64,000 nt of DNA from Halobacillus sp. A5 (GCF_024189315.1 NZ_JAIZEO010000001.1:992001-1056000); one strand, 5' to 3'; counted from the first letter of the stretch, positions 28,596 to 37,298 are shown. A program made the numbers and translations. Notes: generated from the letters alone by a model not told the origin.

Positions 28596-29720
28596 ATGTG
28601 TTGTAGAAAAACGGAAACAAAACTAGTTCATACAGGAAAAAATAACGGGGATGCTTCTGGCGCAGTAAATGCCCCCGTCCACTTTTCTACTGCGTATGAA
28701 CACCCGGGATTAGGAGAATCTACAGGGTTTGATTATACAAGAACAGGTAACCCTACACGTACTCTGCTTGAACAATCTGTCGCCGATCTTGAAAAAGGGA
28801 AAGCTGCTTTCGCTTTTAGTTCTGGCATGGCCGCTATTCAAGGCGCATTATCAATATTTAAAACCGGAGATGAAATCGTCGTATCTGAAGATGTTTATGG
28901 AGGCAGCTACCGTTTCTTCGACTACCTTTCCAATCATTACGGGATTAAATTTATTTATTGTGACAGCAGAAAGCTGTCTCAAATCGAAAACTACATAACG
29001 GAGGATACGAAGGCATTGTATATTGAATCGCCGACTAATCCGTTGATGCATACCGCTGATATACCGGCGATTTCGGAAATTGCTAAAAAGCACGGGGCTC
29101 TGCTCCTGGTCGACAACACTCTTTATACTCCTTTACTGCAGCAGCCGTTAACAGAGGGAGCTGATATTGTTATCCACAGTGCTACAAAGTATTTAGGCGG
29201 TCACAATGATGTATTGGCTGGACTTCTTGTAGCAAAAAATGAAGAACTCTGTGAAAAGTTAGGCTATTTTCAAAATACAGCCGGCGCCGTTCTCTCCCCT
29301 TTCGATTCTTGGCTGCTTATGAGAGGGATGAAAACTTTATCCTTACGAATGGAGAAACACGAAAGTAACGCGCTATCCTTAGTTGAATACTTGAACAATC
29401 ATGAGGGAATCACGGACGTCTTCTACCCCGGACGCGGCGGAATGCTTTCATTTAGACTGCAGTCCGAATATTGTGTAGACCCGTTCCTAAGAAGCCTTGA
29501 GGTCATCACTTTTGCAGAAAGCCTCGGCGGAGTGGAAAGCTTTATTACGTATCCAACGACTCAAACACATGCTGATATCCCTGAAGAAACTAGAAACCGC
29601 TACGGAGTCTGCAATAAGCTTCTGCGCTTTTCAGTAGGAATAGAGCATGTCGAGGATTTGAAAAATGATCTGGATCAAGCTCTGGCAAATTTAACGAAGG
29701 AGGAAATATATCATGACTAA
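28596..29720 (+). CDS. metI: Cystathionine gamma-synthase / O-acetylhomoserine thiolyase
   Basis: A 374-aa Cys/Met-metabolism PLP enzyme that joins an acyl-homoserine with cysteine (or sulfide). PLP lysine is in HSATKYLGGH; YTRTGNPTR and FSSGMAAIQ are the family's substrate and cofactor motifs. ATG at 28596 has AAAGGGG 7 nt upstream, better than the ATG two codons earlier. It overlaps metC by 8 nt, as in the B. subtilis metI-metC pair, and is governed by the upstream SAM riboswitch. Confidence 0.93.
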   Translation: MCCRKTETKLVHTGKNNGDASGAVNAPVHFSTAYEHPGLGESTGFDYTRTGNPTRTLLEQSVADLEKGKAAFAFSSGMAAIQGALSIFKTGDEIVVSEDVYGGSYRFFDYLSNHYGIKFIYCDSRKLSQIENYITEDTKALYIESPTNPLMHTADIPAISEIAKKHGALLLVDNTLYTPLLQQPLTEGADIVIHSATKYLGGHNDVLAGLLVAKNEELCEKLGYFQNTAGAVLSPFDSWLLMRGMKTLSLRMEKHESNALSLVEYLNNHEGITDVFYPGRGGMLSFRLQSEYCVDPFLRSLEVITFAESLGGVESFITYPTTQTHADIPEETRNRYGVCNKLLRFSVGIEHVEDLKNDLDQALANLTKEEIYHD

Positions 29721-30894
29721 TAAGCATACTTTTCAAACACGTCTACTCCACAACGACCACAAATTTGATCGTAATACAGGTGCTGTCAGTGTCCCGATTC
29801 AGCAGGCTTCTACATTTCACCAGGCTGATTTTGATAATCCCGGGATTTACGACTACAGTCGTTCGGGAAACCCAACCCGGGACGCATTAGAGGAAACTAT
29901 TGCAAGTCTTGAGAAAGGTACGCACGGATTTGCTTTTGCTTCAGGAATGGCAGCTATTTCTACTGCATTTATGCTTCTGTCGAAGGGGGATCACATCGTT
30001 ATATCTGAAGATGTTTATGGCGGCACCTTCCGAATGATTAACGATGTGCTTGGACGTTTCGGGATTGAACATACTTTCGTTAATATGACCGATCTGCATG
30101 AAGTAGCGACAGCTATTAAACCAAACACGAAAGTCTTATATATTGAGACTCCGTCCAACCCTTTATTAAACATTACCGATATTCAAGCCGTGAGCAAGCT
30201 GGCAAAAGCGAACAACTGTCTTACGTTTGTAGACAATACGTTCATGACTCCTGCTCTTCAGCAGCCCCTTGACCTGGGTGCCGACCTTGTTCTTCACAGT
30301 GCTACTAAATTTATTGCCGGGCATAGTGACGTTGTAGCCGGACTGGCGGCCACAAATGATCCTGAGATAGGAGAACAATTAGGCTTTTTACAAAATTCAT
30401 TCGGTTCTATTCTTGGAGCCCATGACTGCTGGCTCGTTTTAAGAGGCTTAAAAACGCTGGATTGCCGCTTAAAGCAGTCTTCAGAATCTGCGCACAAAAT
30501 TGCCGAGTACTTGTCCGCCCACCCGCTCATAGAAGAGGTTTACTATCCAGGGTTTAACTGTCACCCAGGTTCTTCCACTCATGCTTATCAATCAAGTGGA
30601 GCCGGTGCAGTCTTATCGTTTAAATTAAAGGATGAAGCAGCTGTACGTACCTTTAGTCAGCATATTGAGCTGCCTGTATTTGCGGTTAGTCTCGGTGCTG
30701 TCGAATCCATCCTTTCCTACCCCGCAAAAATGTCACACGCTGCAATGCCTGAACCTGAACGTTTAAAGAGAGGCATCACCGGGGGACTGCTCCGACTGTC
30801 CGTGGGGCTTGAAAATCCGGAGGACCTAATACAAGACTTCGAAAATGGCTTAGAATATGTAAAAGCCGCAGAACAGCTTTCCGAAGTAAAGTAA
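29713..30894 (+). CDS. metC: Cystathionine beta-lyase
   Basis: A 393-aa PLP enzyme of the same family that cleaves cystathionine to homocysteine, pyruvate and ammonia. PLP lysine is in HSATKFIAGHSD. YSRSGNPTRDALEE and FASGMAAIS are also present. AAGGAGG within the end of metI provides the ribosome-binding site. Its assignment as lyase rather than synthase rests partly on its position as second gene of the metIC pair. Confidence 0.92.
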   Translation: MTNKHTFQTRLLHNDHKFDRNTGAVSVPIQQASTFHQADFDNPGIYDYSRSGNPTRDALEETIASLEKGTHGFAFASGMAAISTAFMLLSKGDHIVISEDVYGGTFRMINDVLGRFGIEHTFVNMTDLHEVATAIKPNTKVLYIETPSNPLLNITDIQAVSKLAKANNCLTFVDNTFMTPALQQPLDLGADLVLHSATKFIAGHSDVVAGLAATNDPEIGEQLGFLQNSFGSILGAHDCWLVLRGLKTLDCRLKQSSESAHKIAEYLSAHPLIEEVYYPGFNCHPGSSTHAYQSSGAGAVLSFKLKDEAAVRTFSQHIELPVFAVSLGAVESILSYPAKMSHAAMPEPERLKRGITGGLLRLSVGLENPEDLIQDFENGLEYVKAAEQLSEVK

Positions 30895-30920
30895 AAAACG
30901 GCCGCATGCAGCGGATGTTC

Positions 30921-30961
30921 AGCTTGTAGAGAAACCCTGTGTTTTACTACAAGCTTTTTTT
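30921..30961 (+). terminator. Terminator of metI-metC
   Basis: Stem AGCTTGTAG/CTACAAGCT followed by TTTTTTT. Confidence 0.82.
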
Positions 30962-30976
30962 GTGCGTCCGTGCGGA

Positions 30977-31081
30977 CAAATACCATTCGCTTTCCGCGGA
31001 CGAACGCCCGAGCCTCCTCGTGAAAACCCCACTGCGGGGTCTCGGATCGCCCGTTTTTCCGCAGGAGTCTCCTGGTATTTG
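30977..31081. repeat. 105-bp palindromic (MITE-like) repeat element
   Basis: The element is bounded by 9-bp inverted ends CAAATACCA and TGGTATTTG. Inside, GC-rich blocks such as CTTTCCGCGG, CCGAGCCTCCTCG, CTGCGGGGTCTCGG and TTTTTCCGCAGGAGTCTCC pair with one another. It resembles the GC-rich dispersed repeats found between genes in Bacillaceae. It abuts the IS1182-type remnant. Confidence 0.6.
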
Positions 31082-31113
31082 ACCGCCCTTCACCAAAAAA
31101 GACTCTCCTTCAC

Positions 31114-31317
31114 CTAACTCACCTTGGTTAGGTGAAGGGCAATCTTTTTCATGTTCTGGCAGGCAGCCGTCAGTAACGCCTGCTCTCGAACTTTTTCGGG
31201 GATAAAGGAGAAATCTATGTATTGGTCAATCTTACGGAGTAAGTGATTTTCCGGGACAAGCTCTTCAATCGTTACGATTTCCATTTCATTTTGTCGTTCT
31301 TTTCTGGACTGAAACAA
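31114..31317 (-). pseudogene. Internally deleted IS1182-family transposase
   Basis: The 67-codon frame joins two ends of a much longer transposase. The first 46 or so residues (KERQNEMEIVTIEELVPEN, LLRKIDQYIDFSFI) match the N-terminus of IS1182-family transposases. The last 20 (ALLTAACQNMKKIALHLTK) match their C-terminus. The catalytic DDE core is absent, so it cannot transpose itself. A terminator hairpin CCTTCACCTAAC/GTTAGGTGAAGG overlaps its stop, and an AT-rich leader with TCACCGC/GCGGTGA arms lies upstream. It may be a non-autonomous derivative. Confidence 0.75.
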
Positions 31318-31385
31318 AAGATCACCGCCTAAACAGATTCTTATCTATAGGCTAACAAATGAACGCGGTGAAAAATAAAAGAAAT

Positions 31386-31424
31386 CAAAAAAATCAGGCT
31401 GTCGAGACTTTCTCGACAGCCTGA
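31386..31424 (-). terminator. Terminator of the NhaC-family gene
   Basis: Perfect 14-bp stem TCAGGCTGTCGAGA/TCTCGACAGCCTGA with a 3-nt loop, followed on the minus strand by seven T. An adjacent hairpin ACAGCCGC/GCGGCTGT (31425-31450) ends in T on the plus strand. Confidence 0.88.
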
Positions 31425-31451
31425 ACAGCCGCATGCAGCGGCTGTTTTTTG

Positions 31452-32750
31452 TTAACTATTTTTAATTGTAAACTTAGGAAGTCCTAAACCGATAGCTATT
31501 ATACCCGCTGCAGCGATCAGCATCGGATAAAAACAATACGGTACAATTTCGACAGGTGATATTCCTGCAACTCCTGCCACTGCAAGCAGCTGAGCCCCAT
31601 AAGGTATAACTCCCTGCACAGCACTCGCAAAGATATCAAGCAGACTTGCAGACCGTCGAGAATCAATGCCAAAACGGTCCGCCATTTGTTTTGCTAATGG
31701 TCCCGCTGTAATAATTGAGATCGTATTGTTTGCAGTGGAGAAGTTGACTAAGCTTACCAGCCCGGCGATGCCGAATTCTCCACCCTTATAAGATGAAATG
31801 CGTTTACTGATGATTTGAAGAAGAAAAGCAATGCCGCCGTTTCTTCGAATTAACTCAACTAATCCTCCCAGCAGGACAGCCAGCATCGCAAGCTCCTGCA
31901 TATTGGCAAAACCCTCTCCGACTAAAGAAACGAAGTCAGATATATTAATGTCTCCTAGTATTAAACCAACAATTCCTGCAAAAATAATTCCACCAAGAAG
32001 TACGAAGATAACATTTACGCCAGCGACCGCGAATACTAGAACGCCTATATACGGCAGAACTTTTATAAACTGATAGGCAGTATCCTCATCAATTGCTGAA
32101 GAGGCGTCTGCTGTTAAGACTCCAAAAATCACAGCCGTTACAATCGCTGCCGGAAGAACTATAAAGAAATTCGCTTTAAACTTGTCCTTCATCTTAGTAC
32201 CTTGTGTCCGTACCGAAGCAATCGTGGTGTCAGATATAATCGATAAGTTGTCACCAAACATAGAGCCGCTGACAATAGCTCCCATGGTTAAAGCCAGTCC
32301 GATATCTGTTTGCTCTGCAACTCCAAGTCCGATAGGCGCAAGCGCGGCAATCGTTCCTGTGGAAGTACCCATTGAAATCGAAATAAAACAGCAGATAATG
32401 AACAGACCGATGAGCAGCAGATTTTCAGGCAGAATGCTTAATCCGAGGTTAACCGTTGAGTCTACAGCACCTACGCCTTCAGCTATAGAAGCAAAGGCAC
32501 CAGCCAGTAAGAAGATGACTACCATTAAGATGATATTGGGGTGACCTCCCCCTTCAGTCAGCTGATTAACCTTTGTGTTAAAATCTGTACTGCGATTCAT
32601 AAATAGTGCAGTCAAAATCGCAGCAAACACTGCCACTAATACCGGCATTTGATAGAAATCTCCGGTTATCACTCCTGATCCAATAAATAATATGATAAAT
32701 ACGCCAAACGGGATCAGCGCAAGTGGATTAGCTTTTATTTCTTCACTCAT
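31452..32750 (-). CDS. NhaC-superfamily transporter, probable methionine transporter MetT
   Basis: A 432-aa membrane protein with about eleven helices of the Na+/H+ antiporter NhaC superfamily. Typical stretches are SMGTSTGTIAALAPIGLG, SGSMFGDNLSIISDTT and SLVNFSTANNTISIITAGP. It is preceded by its own SAM-I riboswitch, which is not expected for a pH or sodium antiporter. Comparative work on S-box regulons proposed NhaC-type proteins of this kind (MetT) as methionine importers. I therefore infer Na+-coupled methionine uptake. Substrate remains unproven. Confidence 0.85.
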   Translation of the reverse strand: MSEEIKANPLALIPFGVFIILFIGSGVITGDFYQMPVLVAVFAAILTALFMNRSTDFNTKVNQLTEGGGHPNIILMVVIFLLAGAFASIAEGVGAVDSTVNLGLSILPENLLLIGLFIICCFISISMGTSTGTIAALAPIGLGVAEQTDIGLALTMGAIVSGSMFGDNLSIISDTTIASVRTQGTKMKDKFKANFFIVLPAAIVTAVIFGVLTADASSAIDEDTAYQFIKVLPYIGVLVFAVAGVNVIFVLLGGIIFAGIVGLILGDINISDFVSLVGEGFANMQELAMLAVLLGGLVELIRRNGGIAFLLQIISKRISSYKGGEFGIAGLVSLVNFSTANNTISIITAGPLAKQMADRFGIDSRRSASLLDIFASAVQGVIPYGAQLLAVAGVAGISPVEIVPYCFYPMLIAAAGIIAIGLGLPKFTIKNS

Positions 32751-32784
32751 TCTATATCCTCCTTGTCTTACAGTTATCCAAATG

Positions 32785-32930
32785 AAAAAAAGCCTCTCAC
32801 TAAGGAGAAGGCTTTGTTAACGACCCTCTCATCTTTCAAGTAAAAACTTGCCGGAATTAGCACCTTACTGGATTGTCCAGAGGTTGCTGAAGCTTCAACG
32901 GACCAGATTCCTCCACTTCTCTTGATAAGA
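32785..32930 (-). promoter_or_regulatory. SAM-I riboswitch of the NhaC-family gene
   Basis: On the minus strand the aptamer starts CTTATCAAGAGAAGTGGAGG and contains TTCAGCAACC and TAAGGTGCTAATTCC, closing with GATGAG. The terminator AAAGCCTTCTCC/GAGAGGCTTTTTTT follows (32785-32815). Together with the metI switch it makes two SAM-controlled units converging within 4.4 kb. The rest of 32931-33083 shows no gene. Confidence 0.94.
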
Positions 32931-33083
32931 AAAAAGCATTATTCATTTAAAAATCTAGACCTACTGTACAAGAAAGGAAATGTAATGACAAGGGATAAAT
33001 ACTCCAATATCCTTAGTTCCATTATTAGCATTATTCAGCCAATTAAAAAAAGATAGTCAAACCATGTTTTTAACCGTTTAGGA

Positions 33084-33112
33084 TTGGAAAAAATTCGTAA
33101 TCCCTTTATGAT
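33084..33112 (+). promoter_or_regulatory. Promoter of the YczE-family gene
   Basis: TTGGAA and TATGAT separated by 17 nt, about 40 nt before the start codon. Confidence 0.55.
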
Positions 33113-33150
33113 AGAATGAGCTGAATAGAAATATAAAGGAGGGCGATTAT

Positions 33151-33798
33151 ATGACGCTTCGTTCAAAACAACGGATCATATTTTACATGACAGGAATAGT
33201 TATTATGACGTTAGGTATCGCACTCACTATTCATTCCAAGCTCGGGACCTCGCCCTTTGACGCACTGCTAGTCGGGCTCTTTCGGACATTCGGCCTGACC
33301 ATTGGCAGCTGGGAAGTCGTTGTAGCTTCTTCTTTAATCGTATTTAATGCGTTAGCGGAGAAGAAAAAGCCGGAGTATTTCGCTATAATTACGGCCCTCG
33401 TAACCGGCTTTTTTATTGACGTATGGGTTTTTTCTACAGAAGGATGGATCGCCCCTGAATCAGCTGGGATGCAGCTTGTCTGCTTGCTAGCCGGACTGTT
33501 ATTTGCGGGACTGGGTATTGCTATCAACCTCCAGGCCGACTTTGCACCTAACCCATTTGACCGGACGATGCTTGTAGTGAGAAAGCTGACAGGTCTAAAT
33601 GTGTCGTTATCACGAGCCCTGGTGAGCTTAGTACTAGCAGCTGCCGCCTTCATCTTTAATGGACCTATTGGAGTAGGAACGGTGATCATAACATTATTCA
33701 GCGGAGTCATCATTCACTTCTTTATGTCTTATGTAGAGAAAATGGATCAAGCCATGCTTCAAAGCTCGATCAAAAAACAAAAAGCTCACATTTCTTAA
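33151..33798 (+). CDS. YczE/YyaS/YitT-family membrane protein
   Basis: A 215-aa protein with five or so transmembrane helices. The family motif LGTSPFDALLVGL after TM1 and the related ADFAPNPFDRTMLV after TM4 suggest an internal duplication. YczE in B. subtilis is needed for surfactin/lichenysin-type synthesis, but the family's biochemical role is unknown. GGAGGG lies before the ATG. Its stop codon overlaps that of the converging tubby-like gene in a TTAA. Confidence 0.82.
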   Translation: MTLRSKQRIIFYMTGIVIMTLGIALTIHSKLGTSPFDALLVGLFRTFGLTIGSWEVVVASSLIVFNALAEKKKPEYFAIITALVTGFFIDVWVFSTEGWIAPESAGMQLVCLLAGLLFAGLGIAINLQADFAPNPFDRTMLVVRKLTGLNVSLSRALVSLVLAAAAFIFNGPIGVGTVIITLFSGVIIHFFMSYVEKMDQAMLQSSIKKQKAHIS

Positions 33799-34310
33799 CC
33801 GCGGTCTTGTTCTTTCAAGACCGCTTGATTTAAAGAACACCAGAAAATATGTACTAGACTTGCCAGTAGAGCTGTATCGACTTTTATTAATTCTTCGGAA
33901 GCCTCAATTTGAACTTTGTGGTTGAACATTCCTTTAACCTTAGTTGCCCCACTTCTATTTATACGACCTGTTTTCTTCCATGTAGCTTCAATTTTTATTG
34001 GGTCATGATTAAAAATTGCCGCATCGATGCGGTGCTTTTTCATGGAATTTTCGGGCGAATCAATCGTACCAATTTGTTTTCCTTCTTTAAATATGCTCCA
34101 CTTCCGGCCCTTATTTAAAGAATCATTATTCTGGTGAATGGTATAAGCGTAGTTTGTTTCCTCGCTCTGAACTTCTAAATTCACCTCCCTGTATAACGGC
34201 CCCTCCACATCATAGTAGTACGGTGTCATATAGCCAACGATATATTTCCCTTTCTGGATCGCTATTTCTCTCGTGGAAGCTTTAAGTCTCGGAGGAATAT
34301 ATGTAATCAT
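33795..34310 (-). CDS. Tubby C-terminal-like domain protein
   Basis: A 171-aa soluble protein with a beta-rich pattern typical of bacterial LURP1/tubby-like proteins: repeated strands around GYMTPYYYDVEG, KWSIFKEGKQIGTIDSP and DPIKIEATWKKTGRI. The C-terminal helix is hydrophobic (TALLASLVHIFWCSL), as the central tubby helix is. Function is unknown. It lies 24 nt after a HAD hydrolase gene, probably in one transcript. A hairpin GCGGTCTTG/CAAGACCGC lies within its last codons. Confidence 0.65.
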   Translation of the reverse strand: MITYIPPRLKASTREIAIQKGKYIVGYMTPYYYDVEGPLYREVNLEVQSEETNYAYTIHQNNDSLNKGRKWSIFKEGKQIGTIDSPENSMKKHRIDAAIFNHDPIKIEATWKKTGRINRSGATKVKGMFNHKVQIEASEELIKVDTALLASLVHIFWCSLNQAVLKEQDRG

Positions 34311-34334
34311 AAACCTGTACCCCTCTCTTTCTTC

Positions 34335-35000
34335 CTATGAACAAAGTTTCTTTATGATATCAGGAATCTCGTCGAGTTCACTGATTACGTGTTCAATACT
34401 ATCTGCAGACCAGTAATCGTCTTTTTTTAGAACGCTGTGCATACCCACTGAGAGCGCAGCTTGAATATCTTTCTCAGGATGGTCTCCTACAAAAACACTT
34501 TCCTCCGCCATAACGTTAATCCTATTTAACGCTCGATGAAAAATGCGGGGGTCCGGTTTTTTCAGTCCTTCTTTCTCTGATATAAGAATTACATCAAAAT
34601 AATGCTCAATCTCAAGAGCTCTAATATTTTGCATTTGAAAAGGATCTCTTCCATTGGTAATAATTCCTAACTGGTACCCCTGATTCTTTAACGTGTTTAA
34701 CATACATGTTAATTTCGGAAAAGCTATACAGGATTGATGAAAAACATCAAAATAATCATGGATAAGCTCTTCAGTCAGGGTTTCTGTAATATTGAACTCT
34801 TCAGCCAGGCTTGCGTAAACTAGTTCCTTTGGGACGTATCCTTTTTCATCAAGCTTCATAAACCGTTCAACGTAATGAGATTCAGTCAATTTAGCCCTGA
34901 GCGTATGAAATCTGCTATATTGGCGACGGGCGAATCGTTCTAATGATTGGTCCCTATTCAGCAGAGTGCCATCCAAATCAAAAAGTACCGCTTTAATCAC
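34335..35000 (-). CDS. HAD-family hydrolase
   Basis: A 221-aa phosphatase-like protein. Motif I is DLDGTLLN near the N-terminus, motif II is IITNGRDP, the conserved Lys is in EKEGLKKPDPRIF, and the acidic motif IV is FVGDHPEKDIQAA. A helical C1 cap lies between motifs I and II. This is the YjjG/phosphoglycolate-phosphatase-like class; substrate unknown. Cytoplasmic. Confidence 0.88.
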   Translation of the reverse strand: MIKAVLFDLDGTLLNRDQSLERFARRQYSRFHTLRAKLTESHYVERFMKLDEKGYVPKELVYASLAEEFNITETLTEELIHDYFDVFHQSCIAFPKLTCMLNTLKNQGYQLGIITNGRDPFQMQNIRALEIEHYFDVILISEKEGLKKPDPRIFHRALNRINVMAEESVFVGDHPEKDIQAALSVGMHSVLKKDDYWSADSIEHVISELDEIPDIIKKLCS

Positions 35001-35083
35001 AAGAAAACACCACTTTCCTCAAGTCACTTCCAGAGTCTCCCCCATGAAAACTTTAATAAACTCATAAACCCTCTTTTTGGTGA

Positions 35084-35116
35084 AAGGGCAGTCAAAAGAT
35101 GACTGCCCTTCAAAAA
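35084..35116 (-). terminator. Hairpin after DUF1540 gene
   Basis: 11-bp stem AAGGGCAGTCA/TGACTGCCCTT directly after the stop. There is no clear T-run on either strand, so termination is likely weak. Confidence 0.4.
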
Positions 35117-35117
35117 T

Positions 35118-35273
35118 TTACATTTCTGGATCGAACGTTTTACAATCTGTTTCCTCTTGTTTTGTAGCTCGATCTCCAGCATGACTAACCACATAGATTG
35201 CGTCTGCAGTACATTTATTACCATTACTCCAGTATTTGCAGTTATTCACTTCACATAAGACATCTTTAGCCAT
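35118..35273 (-). CDS. DUF1540 domain protein
   Basis: A 51-aa cysteine-rich protein: VLCEVNNCKYWSNGNKCTA at the start and ETDCKTFDPEM at the end. Four cysteines with the xCxVxxCxYWxxxNxCxA pattern identify DUF1540, a probable metal-binding family common in spore formers. ATG at 35271-35273 on the minus strand, with GGGAGGTGTG upstream. A longer overlapping frame at this locus is a shadow. Function unknown; in other spore formers such genes are expressed during sporulation. Confidence 0.82.
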   Translation of the reverse strand: MAKDVLCEVNNCKYWSNGNKCTADAIYVVSHAGDRATKQEETDCKTFDPEM

Positions 35274-35472
35274 AGGAATCACACACCTCCCTTACTGTTA
35301 TTTTTCACAGTCGTAAGGGATTGATACGGATTTATATTTAAAAAATTGGCGACTATAATAAATTTACTTATATTGTACCATATGCTTTTTTCCAAACTTA
35401 AGGTTTATTGTTCTGTCTTTCAGCTTTATAATAGGAGAAGTATAATTTAACGAAGGAAAAGGTGTATATACG

Positions 35473-37032
35473 ATGAGTTTACTCACAGTAAATAAATTAA
35501 GCCACGGTTTCGGTGATCGTGCGATTTTTGATGACGTTTCTTTCCGCCTTCTTCAAGGTGAGCACATTGGTCTAATCGGAGCGAATGGTGAAGGTAAGTC
35601 CACGTTTATGAATATTATTACAGGGCAGCTGGAGCCGGATGCTGGTACTGTTTCGTGGGCTAAGCGTTTGAGAATAGGCTATTTAGATCAGCATGCCGGC
35701 TTAAAACAGGGCATGACCATGCGCGACGTGCTGCGGACGGCCTTTCAATATTTATTTGATATGGAACAAGAGATGAACGAGCTTTTCGCCAGGATGGGTG
35801 AAGTAAATTCTGATGAGCTGGAAGAACTCCTTGAAGAAACAGGAAGACTTCAGGAGGCGTTAACAAACAATGACTTCTATACCATCGATGCAAAAGTTGA
35901 AGAAGTAGCAAATGGTTTGGGTCTCGATGAAATTGGACTGGATCGTGACGTTCACGACTTAAGCGGCGGACAGCGTACTAAAGTTCTATTAGCTAAACTG
36001 TTGTTAGAGAAGCCGGATATTCTCCTGCTTGATGAGCCGACAAACTATTTAGACGTTGAACATATAGAATGGCTGAGAAATTATTTGATTGCATATGACC
36101 ATGCTTTTATTCTGGTCTCGCATGATATTCCGTTTCTTAACAGCGTCGTTAATTTGATATACCATGTCGAAAATCAGGAATTAACCCGTTACCCCGGTGA
36201 CTATGAAGAGTTCCTGCGTGTTTATGACATGAAAAAGCAGCAGAAACAAGCAGCTTTTAAAAAACAGCAGAAGGAAATCGCCAATTTGAAAGACTTTGTC
36301 GCCCGAAATAAAGCTAATGCTGCAACGAGCCGGATGGCTATGTCCAGACAGAAGAAACTGGATAAAATGGATATTATTGAACTCGATTCTGAAAAGCCGA
36401 AGCCCTCTTTTCAGTTTAAAACGGCAAGAACCCCCGGCAAATACTTGTTTGAAACACAAGATCTCGTCATTGGTTACGATGAACCATTATCAAAACCGCT
36501 TCATTTATCGATGGAGCGAGGTCAAAAGATAGCTTTATCTGGTGCGAATGGCATTGGTAAAACCACTCTGCTTAAAAGTATTCTTGGAGAAATTGTCCCT
36601 GTCTCCGGCACTGTTGAATTAGGCGAACATCTACACATCGGCTATTTTGAACAAGAACTGAAAGAAGAATCAAACCAGACATGTATCGAAGAAATATGGG
36701 AGGAATTCCGCCATTTTACTCAGCAGGAAGTCCGGGGCTCCTTAGCAAAATGTGGTTTGACGAAAAAACATATTGAAAGTAAAGTCCAAGTGTTGAGTGG
36801 AGGAGAAAAAGCAAAAGTCCGCCTTTGCAAGTTAATCAATAAAGAAACCAACTTGCTCGTTCTCGACGAACCAACAAATCACTTAGACAAAGATGCTAAA
36901 GCTGAACTAAAGCGTGCACTAAAAGAATACAGGGGAAGCGTGCTTCTTATATCCCACGAACCTGACTTTTATCAAGATATCGTCACAGATGTGTGGAACT
37001 GTGAAAGCTGGACAACTAAAGTATTTCAGTAA
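35473..37032 (+). CDS. ABC-F family ATPase (YfmM-like)
   Basis: A 519-aa soluble protein with two ABC domains and no membrane segment. First domain: Walker A GANGEGKST, signature LSGGQRTK, Walker B LLLDEPTNYLDVEH. Second domain: GANGIGKTT, LSGGEKAK, LVLDEPTNHLDKDA. A Lys/Gln-rich linker (about 245-305) joins them, as in EttA-type factors that act in the ribosomal E site. Size and start resemble B. subtilis YfmM. Role in rescuing stalled translation or in antibiotic protection is possible; the subfamily is not certain. Confidence 0.88.
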   Translation: MSLLTVNKLSHGFGDRAIFDDVSFRLLQGEHIGLIGANGEGKSTFMNIITGQLEPDAGTVSWAKRLRIGYLDQHAGLKQGMTMRDVLRTAFQYLFDMEQEMNELFARMGEVNSDELEELLEETGRLQEALTNNDFYTIDAKVEEVANGLGLDEIGLDRDVHDLSGGQRTKVLLAKLLLEKPDILLLDEPTNYLDVEHIEWLRNYLIAYDHAFILVSHDIPFLNSVVNLIYHVENQELTRYPGDYEEFLRVYDMKKQQKQAAFKKQQKEIANLKDFVARNKANAATSRMAMSRQKKLDKMDIIELDSEKPKPSFQFKTARTPGKYLFETQDLVIGYDEPLSKPLHLSMERGQKIALSGANGIGKTTLLKSILGEIVPVSGTVELGEHLHIGYFEQELKEESNQTCIEEIWEEFRHFTQQEVRGSLAKCGLTKKHIESKVQVLSGGEKAKVRLCKLINKETNLLVLDEPTNHLDKDAKAELKRALKEYRGSVLLISHEPDFYQDIVTDVWNCESWTTKVFQ

Positions 37033-37039
37033 TTTTGTT

Positions 37040-37074
37040 AAAGGACTGTCTCCGTCGTGAAGCAGTCCTTTTTA
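37040..37074 (+). terminator. Terminator after ABC-F gene
   Basis: Stem AAAGGACTG/CAGTCCTTT followed by T-rich sequence. From here to 37298 no gene is seen. Confidence 0.8.
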
Positions 37075-37298
37075 CATCAAATTGCAAAGTGAATTTCCCA
37101 GCCTTCACCTGGATGATCCCAAATCGTTTAATCAAATTGAGAGTTCCGTCCCCTCCCATCCGTGTTAAGCCCCTTTACAGACTGCATAACAACAGGTTGA
37201 TGTGCAAAAACTAAGCCTTCCATTGTTTTTCCAAAAATCATGAAAAGGGAATTTCACCCATATACTTATAGGGGCGATAGAGGAAGGGGGCGATCGTC

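Noticed and set aside
33801-33824. Hairpin GCGGTCTTG/CAAGACCGC as terminator of the YczE-family gene
   Set aside because: It lies inside the 3' end of the converging tubby-like gene and lacks a T-run, so I do not list it as a terminator.
35024-35224. 66-codon minus-strand frame
   Set aside because: It overlaps the DUF1540 gene in another frame and lacks family features; DUF1540 explains the region better.
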